Positions 46,291-58,840 of a stretch of DNA of 64,000 nucleotides are shown here, piece after piece. Within the stretch, counting starts at the first letter, position 1, and the number at the start of each line of letters is the position of its first letter. This DNA is from Ashinkailepas kermadecensis. Its lineage: Eukaryota > Arthropoda > Thecostraca > Neolepadidae. The position numbers were made by a program, and so were the translations under genes. The DNA is taken from positions 1 to 64,000 of the forward strand of contig JAOTOM010002336.1 of NCBI GenBank assembly GCA_034440615.1, in the 5' to 3' direction. The notes below the pieces were generated by a model. That model was given only the letters and a program-made list of their open reading frames with translations. It did no database searches and was not told where the DNA came from.

Positions 46291-47285
46291 ATGCTTCTTT
46301 CCAATTTGGGAGATGGTCTTCTTCATCAACATGCACCACCATAGCATTATAAATTCTATGATATATATAATAATTTCCACATTCTCCCGCGCAAGGAATT
46401 TTGTAGACTACGCTTTTTCCGTTCACATTGCGGACCCCTTTCTTGACTATGTCTTTGATTTTGACCCCTGCTAAGAGACTGATGTTGATTTTGTCTTTTG
46501 TGAATCGGGAGATGGTGACTGCTCCCTGTGTTTCCGGTACTGATATGCACCTTTTTCGTCAAAACTTCGATATACATTTTTCGCTTTTGGCGCAACTTCA
46601 CTATCAGACCCTCTGGATATTTCAGCAACTTGAAAGACTCCTTGATGAAAATAAATTCTTCTGCGAGGCACCCAGGACTGCATATTCTATGAGCCCTTAA
46701 AAAAAAAATTTTTGAGAGAGTAGTGCAAAATATCGTTTTTGTTAGTGGGCTTTCTGTACACTGAAGATGTGCATCTGCTGTCACAGCGTTTGATCAGTGT
46801 GTCCAAGAAAGGAATCTCAGCCTCATGATCTTTTCTTTTTCCTTTTCTAACGTGAATTGAATCGATGGATGTACCGCGTTAATATTTGTGTTGACCGCAT
46901 CAAGATCAGTGTCTTGATCAACAATCACCAATATGTCATCTACGTATCTCAGCCAGAGGGAGTTGGGGCCAATCATAGATTTGAAATTGTCCGCCTCGAG
47001 GGTTTCCATAAACAAACATGCCAGAACTGGACTCAATGGTGAGCCCATGGTGAGGCCGTTGATTTGCTGATATTCTTCCCCCTGAAACTGTAGTGCTCCA
47101 AATACCACACTTGTACGCATGAGCTGTATGAAATGACTCTTTGGAACTGGAAGCTCTAATTTATTTGACTTGTCTAAGGCCCTAGAAACCGCTTCCATGG
47201 CTCCCCGATAGGGACATTCGTGAACAAGGATTTCACGTCAAAGCTTGCCAGCTTTTTCTGGTGAAGTCTATATCTCGGATTCTAC
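46291..47285 (-). pseudogene. Penelope-like element 1: reverse transcriptase and partial GIY-YIG
   Basis: PLEs encode one protein with a telomerase-related reverse transcriptase and usually a GIY-YIG endonuclease. Read right to left, the N-side motif A segment [12 protein letters not shown] (about 47215-47250) is followed by a frameshift. ORF 47198-46794 then holds GLTMGSPLSPVLA (motif B) and YVDDILVI (motif C, catalytic Asp pair at 46935-46940). After another shift come SSVYRKPTNKND and the thumb-like segment near AEEFIFIKESFKLL. In another frame, VVYKIPC and HVDEEDHLPNWKEA (46291-46430) are endonuclease remnants, but the YIG core is internally deleted. There are several frameshifts. The downstream end is lost in the homopolymer block, so the copy is inactive. 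Confidence 0.88.
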
Positions 47286-47351
47286 CTAGTAAGTCGCCTG
47301 AATTCCTTAGGTGGCTATCTCCCGTTCTTTGTATATATATATATATATATG

Positions 47352-47435
<84 letters not shown>

Positions 47436-47530
47436 TATATATATATGCATGTGTGTGTGTGTGTGTGTGTTTGTGTGTTTGTGTGTGAGTGTTTGTGTGT
47501 GTGTGTGTGCGTGTGTGTGCGTGAATAACG
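47286..47530. repeat. Compound (TA)n-(GA)n-(TA)n-(GT)n microsatellite
   Basis: TA runs at about 47331-47416, GA to 47434, TA to 47446 and GT-rich to 47524. It separates the two PLE fragments. Confidence 0.97.
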
Positions 47531-47618
47531 TTTTTGGTCTAAAGCGTAATTGTACAATAAAGTTGATGGCCATTAGAGCTATGTAGATCATAAGATCTCC
47601 AATAGAACTATAATGTCT

Positions 47619-47656
47619 GACCTCAACGTTTCGCTTCATTGCGCAACATCTTCAGG
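47619..47656 (-). ncRNA. Hammerhead-like motif in PLE 3' region (weak)
   Basis: On the minus strand CTGAAGA (47655-47649), GCGAAACG and a GTC triplet (47621-47619) occur in the order of a hammerhead ribozyme core (CUGANGA ... GAAA ... UH). Hammerhead motifs are known in PLE terminal repeats. The intervening sequence TGTTGCGCAATGAA does not form a convincing stem II, so this may be a decayed ribozyme or chance. Confidence 0.25.
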
Positions 47657-47826
47657 CGCAGACAATAGGCGATACAAGAGCACAGAGTTGCATAACATTC
47701 ATAACTTGAAAACACAGGGATGCAAGACGAAGCACAATCGGTTTCATTTCTCACTCACTCCTGCCAGCTAAAACATATTGTACGATTTTAACGGAAAAGA
47801 TGAGGCCATAGTATCTATGCTGGGGT

Positions 47827-48131
47827 TTATGTATGTAAATTGTACAGATACTCCATAATGCGGAAATCAAGGATCGAATTACAACGGGACAAGATTGAAA
47901 AGTTGTTAATTGTGAAGTGTGTATCACACGCAAATGAGCATTCCCTGACTGGTGACGGGTCGGGGTTGCAGAAGGCACGCTGAGTGCGGTCTGATCTCCC
48001 TAAATGTTGTTGTACCCAACAGTATAGACTACACAGGGTAGACCCCACGTACGGTGCCTCACACGAAGCACAACTGAAGCGATATACTACTGAGGATGAA
48101 CAACATTTAGGAATCCTGCCCTTATATCGAA
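47827..48131 (-). pseudogene. Penelope-like element 2: GIY-YIG endonuclease domain
   Basis: The minus frame reads RIPKCCSSSVVYRFSC, then CEAPYVGSTLCSLYCW and VQQHLGRSDRTQRA. This is the PLE-type GIY-YIG nuclease, with VVY and YVG as the two motif halves, the Cys pair before it (CASC) and the VQQHLG helix. The domain nicks target DNA for insertion. It is in a different frame from the upstream RT segment (frame breaks near 48130 and 48230-48300). A stop follows FRIMEYLYNLHT. The 3' sequence continues to about 47600. Confidence 0.85.
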
Positions 48132-48786
48132 AAAGGAGCTTATGGTGAAATAATTAACTAAGATAATCTTGGGAGTTATGCATGAGCAAAACTTTGACAG
48201 AAATCCAATAAGATCAGACTTTAGACTATCAGACTGCTGTCCGAAAAAAAACCCGGAAGAATGAAATACTTGTGCAGTTTGGGAACTGTATGCATGAGAG
48301 TTTTCCAATGAGCCTGGGGTTGAGGAACTTTTTAATGTAAAAGTGTATCAGGTGGATTGGGAAAGCATTACACTTGAATAACTGTCCGATAAATTGCGGT
48401 TGAATGTGAAAGTGGGCACAGGATGAGCTTAGGCGGAACACCCTGAAGATGGAAAAACAGATAATACAGCTATTGATGGAGCGAGGGATCACGCTAAAGA
48501 AGCTGGTTCCCAGTCCCGAGAAGATGGGCTTACGATAAACAGATGTAGAAAGATGGCCATGCTGTTTTGTGATTAGGACGTCCAAGAAGGGGAGAGATCC
48601 GTTGATTTCTTCTTCTTTTGTGAATTTGATGTTCGGGTGCTGACCGTTCAGGTAGGCTGAAATTGAGCGACATGCTTCCCCTTCACGAAAGAGTAGGAAG
48701 CAGTCATCAAGATAGCGGCGGTAGAAAATAGGTTTCAATTCAGGGTGACATGAATCGAACCACCTGGAAGCCCATGAAGATGTTAT
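48131..48786 (-). pseudogene. Penelope-like element 2: C-terminal half of reverse transcriptase
   Basis: The frame leaves the (CA)n tract at 48786 with FDSCHPELKPIFYRRYLDDC, where YLDD (48703-48714) is RT motif C. It continues with FTKEEEINGSLPFLDVLITK (motif D/E region) and STSVYRKPIFSGLGTSFFSV, a hallmark PLE segment, and then the thumb-like region to about 48229. In the next frame TPKIILVNYFTISSFF (about 48125-48185) leads into the GIY-YIG domain. Motifs A and B are missing: the copy is 5'-truncated exactly at the microsatellite. The family differs from PLE 1 (YLDDC against YVDDI). Confidence 0.87.
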
Positions 48787-48890
<104 letters not shown>

Positions 48891-49071
48891 ATACATGAAT
48901 CTGTAAAGGAGGTAAGAAATGACCATAATTATGCAAGCGTTCGGCTAATTGGTTATCATCACTTTACGTCCGAGTAAAAGTACTTAAACTAAAACCTGTG
49001 TCGGTGGAGGTGCCCGCCCCACCTCAAATCCACAACGGTTCAGTCCCTCGCAAATGTCAGAGGTGGCAATT

Positions 49072-49384
49072 CACACTCACGTTCATGTTCACGTTCACGT
49101 TCATGTTCATATTCACGTTCATGTTCACGTTCACGTTCACGTTCACGTTCACGTTTACGTTTACGTTTACGTTTACGTTTACGTTTACGTTTACGTTTAC
49201 GTTTACGTTTACGTTTACGTTTACGTTTACGTTTACGTTTACGTTTACGTTTACGTTTACGTTTACGTTCACGTTCACGTTCACGTTCACGTTCACGTTC
49301 ACGTTCACGTTCACGTTCACGTTCACGTTCACGTCCACGTCCACGTCCACGTTCATGTTCATGTTCACGTTCACCTTCACGTTC
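49072..49384. repeat. ACGTTC / ACGTTT hexanucleotide array
   Basis: Ordered blocks run from mixed GTTCAC/GTTCAT (left), through a homogeneous ACGTTT block (about 49151-49268), to an ACGTTC block (to 49332) and then ACGTCC and mixed. The frames are open only by repetition. The dense ACGT cores create many CpG sites. Confidence 0.96.
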
Positions 49385-49424
49385 AGAAATACACCGGGGA
49401 CCTCCAGTCGCAGGAATGCATACA

Positions 49425-49790
49425 GAGAGGGAGAAGGGCACTGGAGCCATGTGCCCCATCCCCTCATGGAAAAGTGGAGTCCCTCTGACTGGGAAAGGCG
49501 CCCCTCCGTGGAGAGGCTCCAGCGCAACCTCCTCCCCCTCCCCTCCCCCCACCGCTGAATATTTTTTTGCCGATGGCGCTTCAGACGAATATGCGCCACC
49601 TTGAGAGAAAACGACGCCCTCCTGAGAGAAAAAGACAGCCCTTTAGTGTGCTCGAGTGCATCCCCTCTCCTCTCAACGAATTTTGAGCCGAACGTGCCCC
49701 TCCATGGACTTTCGCAGTGGTGCACCTCCGAGGAAATGGTGCCTTTCCAGTCATCCCCCCATGAAAGTGTCTGGGTACGCTCCTGCGCAG
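49425..49790 (+). mobile_element. GGCGCC / CTCGAGTG dispersed family copy
   Basis: GAAAGGCGCCCCTCCGTGGA, TTGCCGATGGCGCTTCAGAC, GTGTGCTCGAGTGCATCCCC and GGACTTTCGCAGTGGTGCAC line up with the copy at 23895-24260 (shared CTTTCGCAGTGG). It lies against the ACGTTC array. The termini are unresolved. Confidence 0.55.
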
Positions 49791-51433
49791 GCATTGTCTG
49801 TCTTCCTCACAAGTGCTTACCCTGCGCCTCGCGCCGCCTCCCTCCCTTCCTACCTCCCTGGTGGCATCTCTCATCTCAAAATGCCATTACGCCGCCGGCC
49901 GAGCCGGGCACAGGGTGGCCGAGCCGGGCACAGGGTAGCCGCCCGCCCTCTCGGCGCTGGCCGTCCGAAGGCGGCTGTGTGGGGGTCAATGCCCGTTCCA
50001 GGCCGCCCCGGGCGGCGCCGAGACGGCCCGGCACACGCTAAAGCGGGCATCGCCGCTTCAGGAAGTGCCCCGGGCCGGCCAGTCGCAGTGCGCATGCGCA
50101 GAAGGTGGATGCGCTGCTGCTGGCTGCGGTCCCATGGCCGTTTGCGTGCTGGTGCTGGAGGCGGTGTCGTGGATGCGTCTGGAACGGAGGGCGTTCTCCC
50201 CTACCCCCTAAAGCAATCGAGAACTACATCGCGAGAGAAGGAGCAAACGATGGTCCTTGAATGAGACAATATGGAGTCTTCAAAGACCATTTTTCCCATT
50301 CTGAGGGCAATTGGATCCATTCATGAGCACCTATTTGATACCACATACGCATGCACTATTTGAGTGTTCGCTCATTAAAGTGTTCTTTAATGCTCATACC
50401 ACTTGCGTATTCGCACTATTTGCAGCCTAAATGGTTCGGAAACTCGCGTCCAAATGCACGAAATGTATGCACACAAGGTCTGTGCCTTGTGCATCTTACA
50501 CTATGGTTTACACTCCTGGCTTTCTGTTTCATTTTCTGCACTTCATGCTCCAAGTCGTTATGTAACGTTCTGCCTTATCTACACCTCCGTACGGTAGAGT
50601 TTTGTGACACATCGGCAGACACCCCTTCCCCCTCTAGGAGCTACGCAATCGATAGACAGCCCACATTGTGCATTTCATGTGGTGTACCGTATTGGAAAAT
50701 TATGAACCACACCACAGCTTAATTAATCAGCTTTAGGACGATCTTTTCGATCCACTTCTGACAACGCGGAACGTTGTAAGAAAGGAGTCGATATTCTTTG
50801 CTGGAAAGGATGACGTTCTGGATGACAACATCCAGGACAAGGATGTGCATCCAGTCCTGTCACGTGACCATGGGCGTCGGTCGCTACTGCATGTGTGTGG
50901 GGGGGGGGGAGGGAAGGGCGCATCCGTCCAAACGTAGATAATTCTAGCATCACGCCTATCGCTTTGTGTGGAAAGAATCGACGAAAGCCTCACCCATGCA
51001 AAACCTGTGACGACGCCCGTGCGCGTGGCAGGCAGATTTAATTCTGCCAAAATGGATGGCCTCCTCCATTTTGCAGGTTCAAAAGTAACACAATAAATGT
51101 ATGAGGAATTGTTTACAAAAAGATTTGTCTGATCCTGTGTGGCACAAAGTAGACACTGTGTCGTGAGCAACAATACCTAAACTAAACAAATATCGAGTTG
51201 CCCTCTACCTGTCTTCCTAAAGCTTGAATAACTTAATATTAGTCAAGGTCAGTCACAAGACTCCTACTTCTTATTCATTCTTTTACTTCGAGATCGTTCT
51301 AGAACATTCAAGAAACAAACGTTTTAAATACTCGAAGCCGGCACGAAGTTGCACCCGAACGTGTACGGGCTGAAACTAAACTATTGTATGTGCGAGATCC
51401 AGCCAACACCAGCGACTGACACGAAACTGAAAC
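49791..51433. other. 1.6-kb unclassified region, CpG-rich at 49860-50190
   Basis: A 202-codon plus frame (49656-50264) starts inside the dispersed-family copy and has no domain. About 50785-50850 is a weak relative of dispersed family D. No gene was recognised. Confidence 0.4.
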
Positions 51434-51990
<557 letters not shown>

Positions 51991-52265
51991 AGGCATGCAG
52001 CGAGCGTACATTGGTGTTGTGCGATAAAATTCGCTCAACAAGTCGTATATAAGTTTGTCATGGCATGTGACGGTTGCTGCCGGTTTCGTGGACGCGCATG
52101 GACAAAATGGATGGATACAATTTGTCCAGGATTCTGAGAAACGAAAGTTCTTCATCCGAAAAATAAAGTGACCTAATTCGAAAAGAACCACAATCGGTAC
52201 GCCATGCATGTATGCATGTTCAATAAATGTTCAAACATGTATGCATGTATGCATGTTCAAAGCTA
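51991..52265. other. Unique stretch ending in ATGCATGTATGC repeats
   Basis: ATGCATGT-type repeats lie at 52203-52262. No gene was recognised. Confidence 0.5.
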
Positions 52266-52414
52266 TGGAAATCATATACTGTGTACCTTCATGCATTAAA
52301 GCAAACATCACACATCAGGTTATTTTTTTTTGATTGTGTGGTTCACGACGCACTTTATGCAATTCCTAATCGGCGCCGCCCACATTGTTTCGCCGGTGGG
52401 CCGCTGGATTGTGA

Positions 52415-52490
52415 ATTGTCCGATCGGTGCGAGCATTGAACCCGGGACCTTTGTGTCCAGAGTTCGACGTTCTACATGGTAAATAGGCAT
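52415..52490 (-). repeat. tRNA-like segment with box B (possible SINE relic)
   Basis: On the minus strand GGTCCCGGGTTCAATGC contains GGTTCAATGC (52442-52433), close to the Pol III box B consensus, and a weak T-stem can be drawn. No box A or complete cloverleaf is seen, so this is at most a tRNA-derived relic. Confidence 0.3.
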
Positions 52491-52679
52491 GGGTAGACAG
52501 ACACTCCAGGTTAGATCCAGATCATTCCAGGCGCCCTTCTTCGACCTCACCGTCCTTGATTTGTGGAGGGAGCAAGTTCCCGATAAAACGATAAAACACC
52601 GGCCCCAAAATAGCTCCACTCTCCGAAGACCCGTCCCAATGTCTGACTTGGAGTTTCGGCCTCCCTCAATCGCGAGGTT

Positions 52680-53060
52680 ATTCCCCGGCCCCCCGGACCA
52701 CGCGGCCGTGCCTCCGATGACGTCACGCGCGTGGGCCCCGCCCCCTGACTCTCCGGAGTACCTGAGTCGGCCCGCTTCCTCATTCCGGGCGGGGCACACG
52801 TGCGTGAACCGGCCGCCGCCGGAGGGGAGCGAATCCCTGGCTGGGAGGGGGGTAGTGACCGGGCCACACTCCACAGTCGTTGGCAGCACTGCCGCCGGTG
52901 GTTGGCGATCCGTGCGGCTCGCGTGTGGTTCGAGTCGCGTGTCGGCACGTCGCGGCGCGGGGGTGTTGCAGGCGACGAGCGCGCGCGTGTTCGTGTCGGA
53001 CAGGTGAGTGTCGTGTGTCGGCGGCGGCGCTCGGTCGGATCAGCTGATCGGGCTGGTCGA
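52680..53060. other. CpG-rich stretch with a splice-donor match
   Basis: Dense CpG, and CAG/GTGAGT on the plus strand at 53001-53009. It could be the 5' exon or promoter of a gene whose other exons lie elsewhere. The frame here (52489-53007, 172 codons) has no recognised domain, and minus-strand frames are equally long. Confidence 0.25.
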
Positions 53061-54754
53061 CAGGTGCTGACCGGATGGAGGGAGATGCCGATCTGTCTCA
53101 GACTTCCCACGCGGCAGACCAGATTTTGTGCTGTTGTTTCTTAATTGCTGGCTGCATTTGGCGCATCGATTGCACTAACACCGTACAATTCTGCTCTGAT
53201 TTTTCGTTCCCTTTATTATTGCGAGGGCAGATGCGTGGGCGTCATTTTATGAAGATGTTTGGGTGGGGAGGTGCTCACATCACGCTCTCGGAAGAACAAC
53301 TCCATCGGTGTTTGAAGGGCCTGCTTGCGCTCGTCTGGGAACAATACGTTGAGGGGAGTCTTGGATTGCTTTCCGACTTTACTTTTGGGTGGGCACAATT
53401 AAAGATTCTGTGGGCCGACAACGTCACCTGGGGAGGTCTGACCCCCCAAAAAAAAAAAAGATTGCCAAGCATAGATGCGAAATAGCTATTATAAAGCATA
53501 GTTACCCCACACACTCCCCACAAAGTTGAAAGGGGGGAACTTTGTTCCCCTATCTCAAGTCGGGGAAGAAAAATTATCAATACGACCGCGAAGTGCACCC
53601 CACCCACCACACAACATTTTTCAGTCTTGCTCTGTACACCGGCCAGGATTTGAGGAAATTTTGCGGAGAAGTTTGACGGCTTCAAGTTTGAGACATTAAC
53701 TCACAAAGTTGAGATTGATATTCCGATTGTTACGGCAAATCCTTTTTATGCCACGCCCACAGACACAAAACCACACTTAATAGAATCCGATGGTCGTATC
53801 CCATTCAAAACAAGTGGGAGTGGAACCCATGATGTCGCATGCGTTCTTATTTACGCACATGAATAAATGTCCGTGGCTGAGCACACAATTTGAGTTTGAA
53901 CTTGCACAACGTGAAAGGTCATTTTACTCTGTCCCAATATTTAACATTCTAAGTGAGCTGTGATTCTTGTCAGTTTGGGAAAGTGTTCCCCATGAATCCT
54001 TCCGAGCTCCCTATGGAGCCGGGGGATGCTCGGGCGATCCCATTCGTATGGCCCATGGTACAGTCTATCCCAACGATGTAGGTACATACCACTCCGTACA
54101 AAAGTTCTTCCTTTTTTCGATACTATTCAAATGCTTTATACCAAGAGCTACCCATGATGCTGGTCATTTCGAATGGATGCACGTGCTATATGTCGGTCTG
54201 GGTGATAAGTAATCAGGCGCATTCATGTTTCATCCTTTGTTGGTCGTTGATAGCCAATTTTTGCACTTCATTAATTCAAAAGTGCCGTGTTGGGACTGTT
54301 TGAATGAAGGAATACAACACACATATATGCGATAGTTCAATCAACAAGTTTTGTATGAAACAAGACTGTTCATGTGCAAAGTAATGTATAGTTTCTTTTT
54401 AATGCTGTTTTACCAGTCGCGGAAATAAGAATGGCGTATGACCTACATGGAATCGCAATGCCTCTCGCAAAAGCCACTGAGCACACATAATTAAATATTT
54501 TGTTTTCTATTGGCAGCTTACTCCTTCCCGTACGTCAGGAACTCCACTCCTACCAGCGTTCCTCGCTCCTTGCTCATTTGACGCTTCGTCCATGGCTAGT
54601 TGTGCGCGCCATGTGGTTCGCGTGGCGGAAGCCAGTAAGGCGACCTCTGTCCACCGGCGACCAGGCTGGCTACCTTGTGCGGTGGGAGTCGGACCGCAGT
54701 GGGTGACCACCGAGTCGGCGGCTGTTGAACCCTTCGCTGAGCGAGGCTGTTCCT
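53061..54754. other. 1.7-kb unclassified region
   Basis: Contains AAAGGGGGGAACTTTGTTCC near 53528, possibly a transposon edge, but no second end. No gene was recognised. Confidence 0.4.
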
Positions 54755-54968
54755 CCTGGACTCTTCTCCCGAGGCGTAGCCTCTTTGGCTCTTCTCCCCG
54801 TCTGTTCTCCCAGTCTGTTCTCCCCGTCTCTTCTCCCGGAGCTCTTCTCCCGGGGCTCTTCCCCCGGGGCTCTTCTCCCGGGGACTTTTCTCCGGGGAAG
54901 GGGGTTCTTATCCCGGGGCTCTTCTCTCGGGGCTCTTCTCTCGGTTCTTCTCCCGGGTTCTTCCCCTC
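54755..54968. repeat. Degenerate 15-16-bp repeat GGGCTCTTCTCCCGG
   Basis: About 12 variants of GGGCTCTTCTCCCGG, including GTCTGTTCTCCC and GGTTCTTCTCCCGGG. The frames here (up to 252 codons) run through it and are not credible genes. Confidence 0.85.
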
Positions 54969-56931
54969 GGCAGAAGCGCATGAGTTAGGTTTCTCCGAGG
55001 TATCGTCATATGGATGTAACACCACTTGCTTTGCATGGGGAAGAGTTTACCTGAAATGTCAATCACGACTCCCTCTTCTACCCAACACTATTGACATTCA
55101 TCTGCCTACGTTGGGCAGAATTGCCATTGGAGAGGTTGGGTTGCTAGTGCATTGGGGACGGGGAAGGAAGAAGAGAAAGCTGGACACAGCTGGTGTCATT
55201 TGTCGCGCGGCGTCTCTCCAGGTCAACTCCAAGCCCAGGCACTGTTTGCCATTGTTGATCGTGCACACGTTCGGCGCAACCCATTGCAGCGTTCCCACAC
55301 TGTTCCACGGTGCCGCGATGGGGGGGGGGGGGGGCAGGTGCGCTGGATGAGGGGGACGACGTACAAGTGAGGTAGAACGTGGTGGGAAATGCCGCTTGTT
55401 TCCCGTCGGCCTTCCCACGCCCCCGAGGCATTCCCAGTGTGCACAATTATGCTGCAATGCCGCACGTGGGGTAATTGTTCCAGTTTAGACTTATGAGTCG
55501 CCGCGTGGGTGTGGAAGTGTTCGCGGCCGAAATTTTGTGTACGTGCGAGTTGTCGATGACCACTGGAAGAGCCCTGGACCCCAGCTGGTACGTCATTCTC
55601 TTCGAACAATGTGAAGTCTGGCCGGATGAAGTAGTGGTGAAAACCCGCGTGGCCCTCGACGCGGGAGGGAGTGCGGCAGACACCGGCAGCAGTTGTTGAG
55701 CAAACTTCAAAATTTTATAGCGTAAATCATGTATTTTTTTCCAGCAAACATTTGAAATCTCGACACAAGGTTTGATATTCCTCTCTCGTACCGCGAAGGC
55801 ATGGCGACAGCCAGCTGAAACCATGCTAGTATTGTCAACAGTACAGATTGTATGAATAACAGACAATGACATAAGAACACTAGCCCAGGAGCAGCAATGA
55901 ATGTTTTTCTCAATCAACCTCAAAGAAGTCTTGCACAGCTTATGACTGCCACCAGAGCGGTTCGGTAGATGTAATGCTGCTGAAGGCTTGTGTTCTGGTC
56001 AATTTTTGAGTCCAGGAATTTGAAGAAAGCAAAAGCCGGTTGTCTTAATTCGAGAAAAGCAAGCTATGCGATGTGAGATGCACAGCTGGCGCTGTCTGTT
56101 TTGTCCAAACCCAAGTCGATACGGCACTGTTTGCCAATGCACCCTCCCAGCCGTCCCCTTACCTGGCTGCCATTCGCCCGGCCCGTGCCCCCTCAGTGTC
56201 CTGGTTTCCCACCGACCGGAGACGGCTCCCCTGGGTCTGCCCCGGGGCTGGACCGTGCCACCTGAAGGGTATGGCCGTCCGGGTACGTCGATACCCTCGC
56301 CCCTGTTGTCGGTCGACCTGTGTAAGGGACTCCCAGTCGGTCCCTCTTCAAACAATAGCTGGACGTGCTGCAGCTCAACCTTCGCTCCTGCCGCCACGGT
56401 TGGACTCGTTACGATCCTGGGTGTAGAGGGGTACAAACGTTGCATCATCCAATTCGGATACGATGGCTTCTTCTTTCGCTTTGCGAGATCAGAAATTCCA
56501 TTTTGTGCTTTCCAGCAAGGTTGGGTGTCTGAACAAGTCATAGTGTTCATACTTAATAAGGCCACGAGGGAACATCCAGGTTAAATATGTAAAGGGAAGA
56601 TACCATAACCCTGGAAAAAACACTCATCACCCCAACCAACACCAAATCCCTAATTCGAAATAATCCATCCACCAACATCCCACACACTCTATGCCTATCT
56701 ACCTTACCTATCCAGCTTCATTCATTCGATCCCGTTTAACACACGTGAGTGCCCTACCAATAATTTTCAGACTCCATCCATGCTGCTTAAAGGGGTCTGT
56801 ATCACCTACTTAACATAAATATCGCCCCATCCTCCACTACTTTGAACTCAAACTCAAAGGGAAGATTTTGTATCCTGAAAAAGTGATCCACCCTATTTTA
56901 AATACATTCAATGAGGTATTCCTCACAAGCA
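54969..56931. other. 2-kb unclassified region
   Basis: Frames up to 188 codons overlap on both strands. I recognise no domain. TGCCCTACCAATAATTTTCA near 56752 resembles dispersed family E. Confidence 0.4.
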
Positions 56932-57045
56932 GTAACTTTATTGTTAAACAGCACCATTCAACCTTCTAGCAAAAACATTGAGGGTAATTATCCGGCGAGG
57001 ATAATATTCTTCATACGAAATATCCAGGACCAGCCTATTTCCCTG
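56932..57045 (+). repeat. Dispersed repeat family D, copy 2
   Basis: GTTAAACAGCACCATTCAAC, GGCGAGGATAATATTCTTC and ATCCAGGACCAGCCTA match 4600-4712 in the same order and spacing. Confidence 0.6.
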
Positions 57046-58639
57046 GGTAAACCTGCTGCTCGTCCTCTCGCACAGCCGGTCTGCGCTCGGAGTTTTCCAT
57101 TGGGTCCGTTTTGTCTAGCGAATGTTTCACTTTGGTGCAGGGTCATAGGGCGACTTTTGTGCGATTTTGGGCATGACAATGAAACTCGCGTGCGACCGCG
57201 GACGAGGTTCCAGGACAGGTGTTCGTTTATGGACAATTTGCGACAAAGCAGGTAGAGAACATTTGAAGTATTGGGCCGTGAGTAGTATTAGAGCCGAGTT
57301 CGCACAGATGCGTCAGCTATTATGAAGCCAGTTGTGGAATGCCCCCCACCCCATTTCCGCTTTTATTCACCTGGTGGAGAACCAACCGGCGCCTGTTACA
57401 TTGTTCACTTCCCCTCCCCCGCTTGTTACACTGTACAGATTTGTCATCCCCTTTCACACCGGCCCCTCCCCGTATCCGCTCCACTGCTCTGGTCTGGGAA
57501 CTCGTCCCCCCTCCACCGCCATCCGCCCCACACTTCCTCCTTGTCGACGTGGAGGTGACCCCTTCCTCTGTGCGCCTCACTCCAGCCAATCCGGGCGACC
57601 GCTCGGGGGCGAGGAGCGCTCCCCTCCCCTCCCCTCCCCCCGTCCGGCCGGCCTGCCGGTCGAGCGGGGCGGTCCCCCCTCCCCCCGGTCGGCCGGGCGG
57701 CGGGGAGGGGGAGGGGGACGGTCGCGACTGATCTGCTGCTCCGCTTTCCTGGCGGGGGTCGGCCGGCCGACCGACCGGGGGGAGGGGAGGTGAGGGGGCG
57801 GTCGGCGACCTTCCGCGACACGGCCGCGCTCAGGCAGCGCAGAGAGGAGACCGGCTGATGCCGTGTCGCTCTGACTCGGGACGTTCCTGCGGGTGTGTGC
57901 GTGCTGACCGGACTTGTCGTCACCTGTGGTTCTGTCATTGCGATAGATGTCTGAAGTATTGTTGCGTACACTCTGATTTTGTCGGCTCTATGTAAATGGA
58001 CTTTAAATATGCTAACAGCAATATGGAATAGTAGTCGAAATAAGACGCGAGCAGGGTGCTCTGTTTCAAATTGTGGGAAATACAGATGGGAATATGAGGA
58101 ATGTTACAAAGCGGAAGGTTTGGTAATATTTGAACATGGTAACATATGAACACAAATTCAAATAAAATTGGCAATAGTGTGGTGAACCGAACAAGCGAAA
58201 TCTGGCAAACAACCCGCTTAATTTCGTGCTAACTGGAGTCTGTAGGTTTGCTCACACTGGGTGGGAGAATATTTGTCGGCTAAGCGCTGGACTAGAACGC
58301 ACACGAGCACACGGCAATAGCACGCGCATATGACAGAAGGCGTTCGTTCCAAGATTTTACTCGCGCGGCATGGATCAATCAGCTTTCCCATGCACGCGCG
58401 GTGATAACCCGGCCCGCGCACGTTTTGTTACTGGTGCGGCGTGGCCATGCACGACTTTCGGTCGCATGCGCAAATTGAATCCACGCTCGTTAGAAATCCA
58501 CCTTTGACCCGAGTGAGCTTTGCCGAGATTGCGGCGGATCGCGGCTCGAGTACACGTGGCAGCCGCGACAGCAGGATGCGCCGAGATGGGCCCTGGATGG
58601 GGCGCGGGAAACGAGATGACTGCTTACCGCCAGGCTGAT
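57046..58639. other. 1.6-kb unclassified region, CpG-rich at 57440-57870
   Basis: The GC-rich part has open frames of 130-175 codons on both strands, explained by composition. No domain was recognised. Confidence 0.4.
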
Positions 58640-58840
58640 CTTGGAGCTGATGACCCCCCGGTACCCGCCAGGTACCTGGAGCTGATGACGCCCCCCCGGT
58701 ACCCGCCAGGTACCTGGAGCTGATGACGCTCCCCCCGGTACCCGCCAGGTACCTGGGGGGACGCCCCCCGGTACCCGCCAGGTACCTGGAGCTGATGACG
58801 CCCCCCCCCCCGATACCCGCCAGGTGTCCGGAGCTGGCGA
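58640..58840. repeat. 37-bp minisatellite, about 5 copies
   Basis: The unit is GGTACCCGCCAGGTACCTGG plus AGCTGATGACGCCCCCC, with C-run length variation and one copy lacking the AGCTGATG part. Confidence 0.93.

Noticed and set aside
49656..50264. 202-codon plus frame as a gene
   Set aside because: It begins within a dispersed repeat copy and continues into CpG-rich sequence open in several frames. No domain was recognised.
52415..52490. Functional tRNA gene on the minus strand
   Set aside because: Only a box B-like segment and weak T-stem are visible. Box A, D-arm and a proper acceptor stem are absent.
54592..55350. 252-codon plus frame as a gene
   Set aside because: It passes through the degenerate GGGCTCTTCTCCCGG repeat, overlaps minus frames of similar length, and has no recognisable domain.
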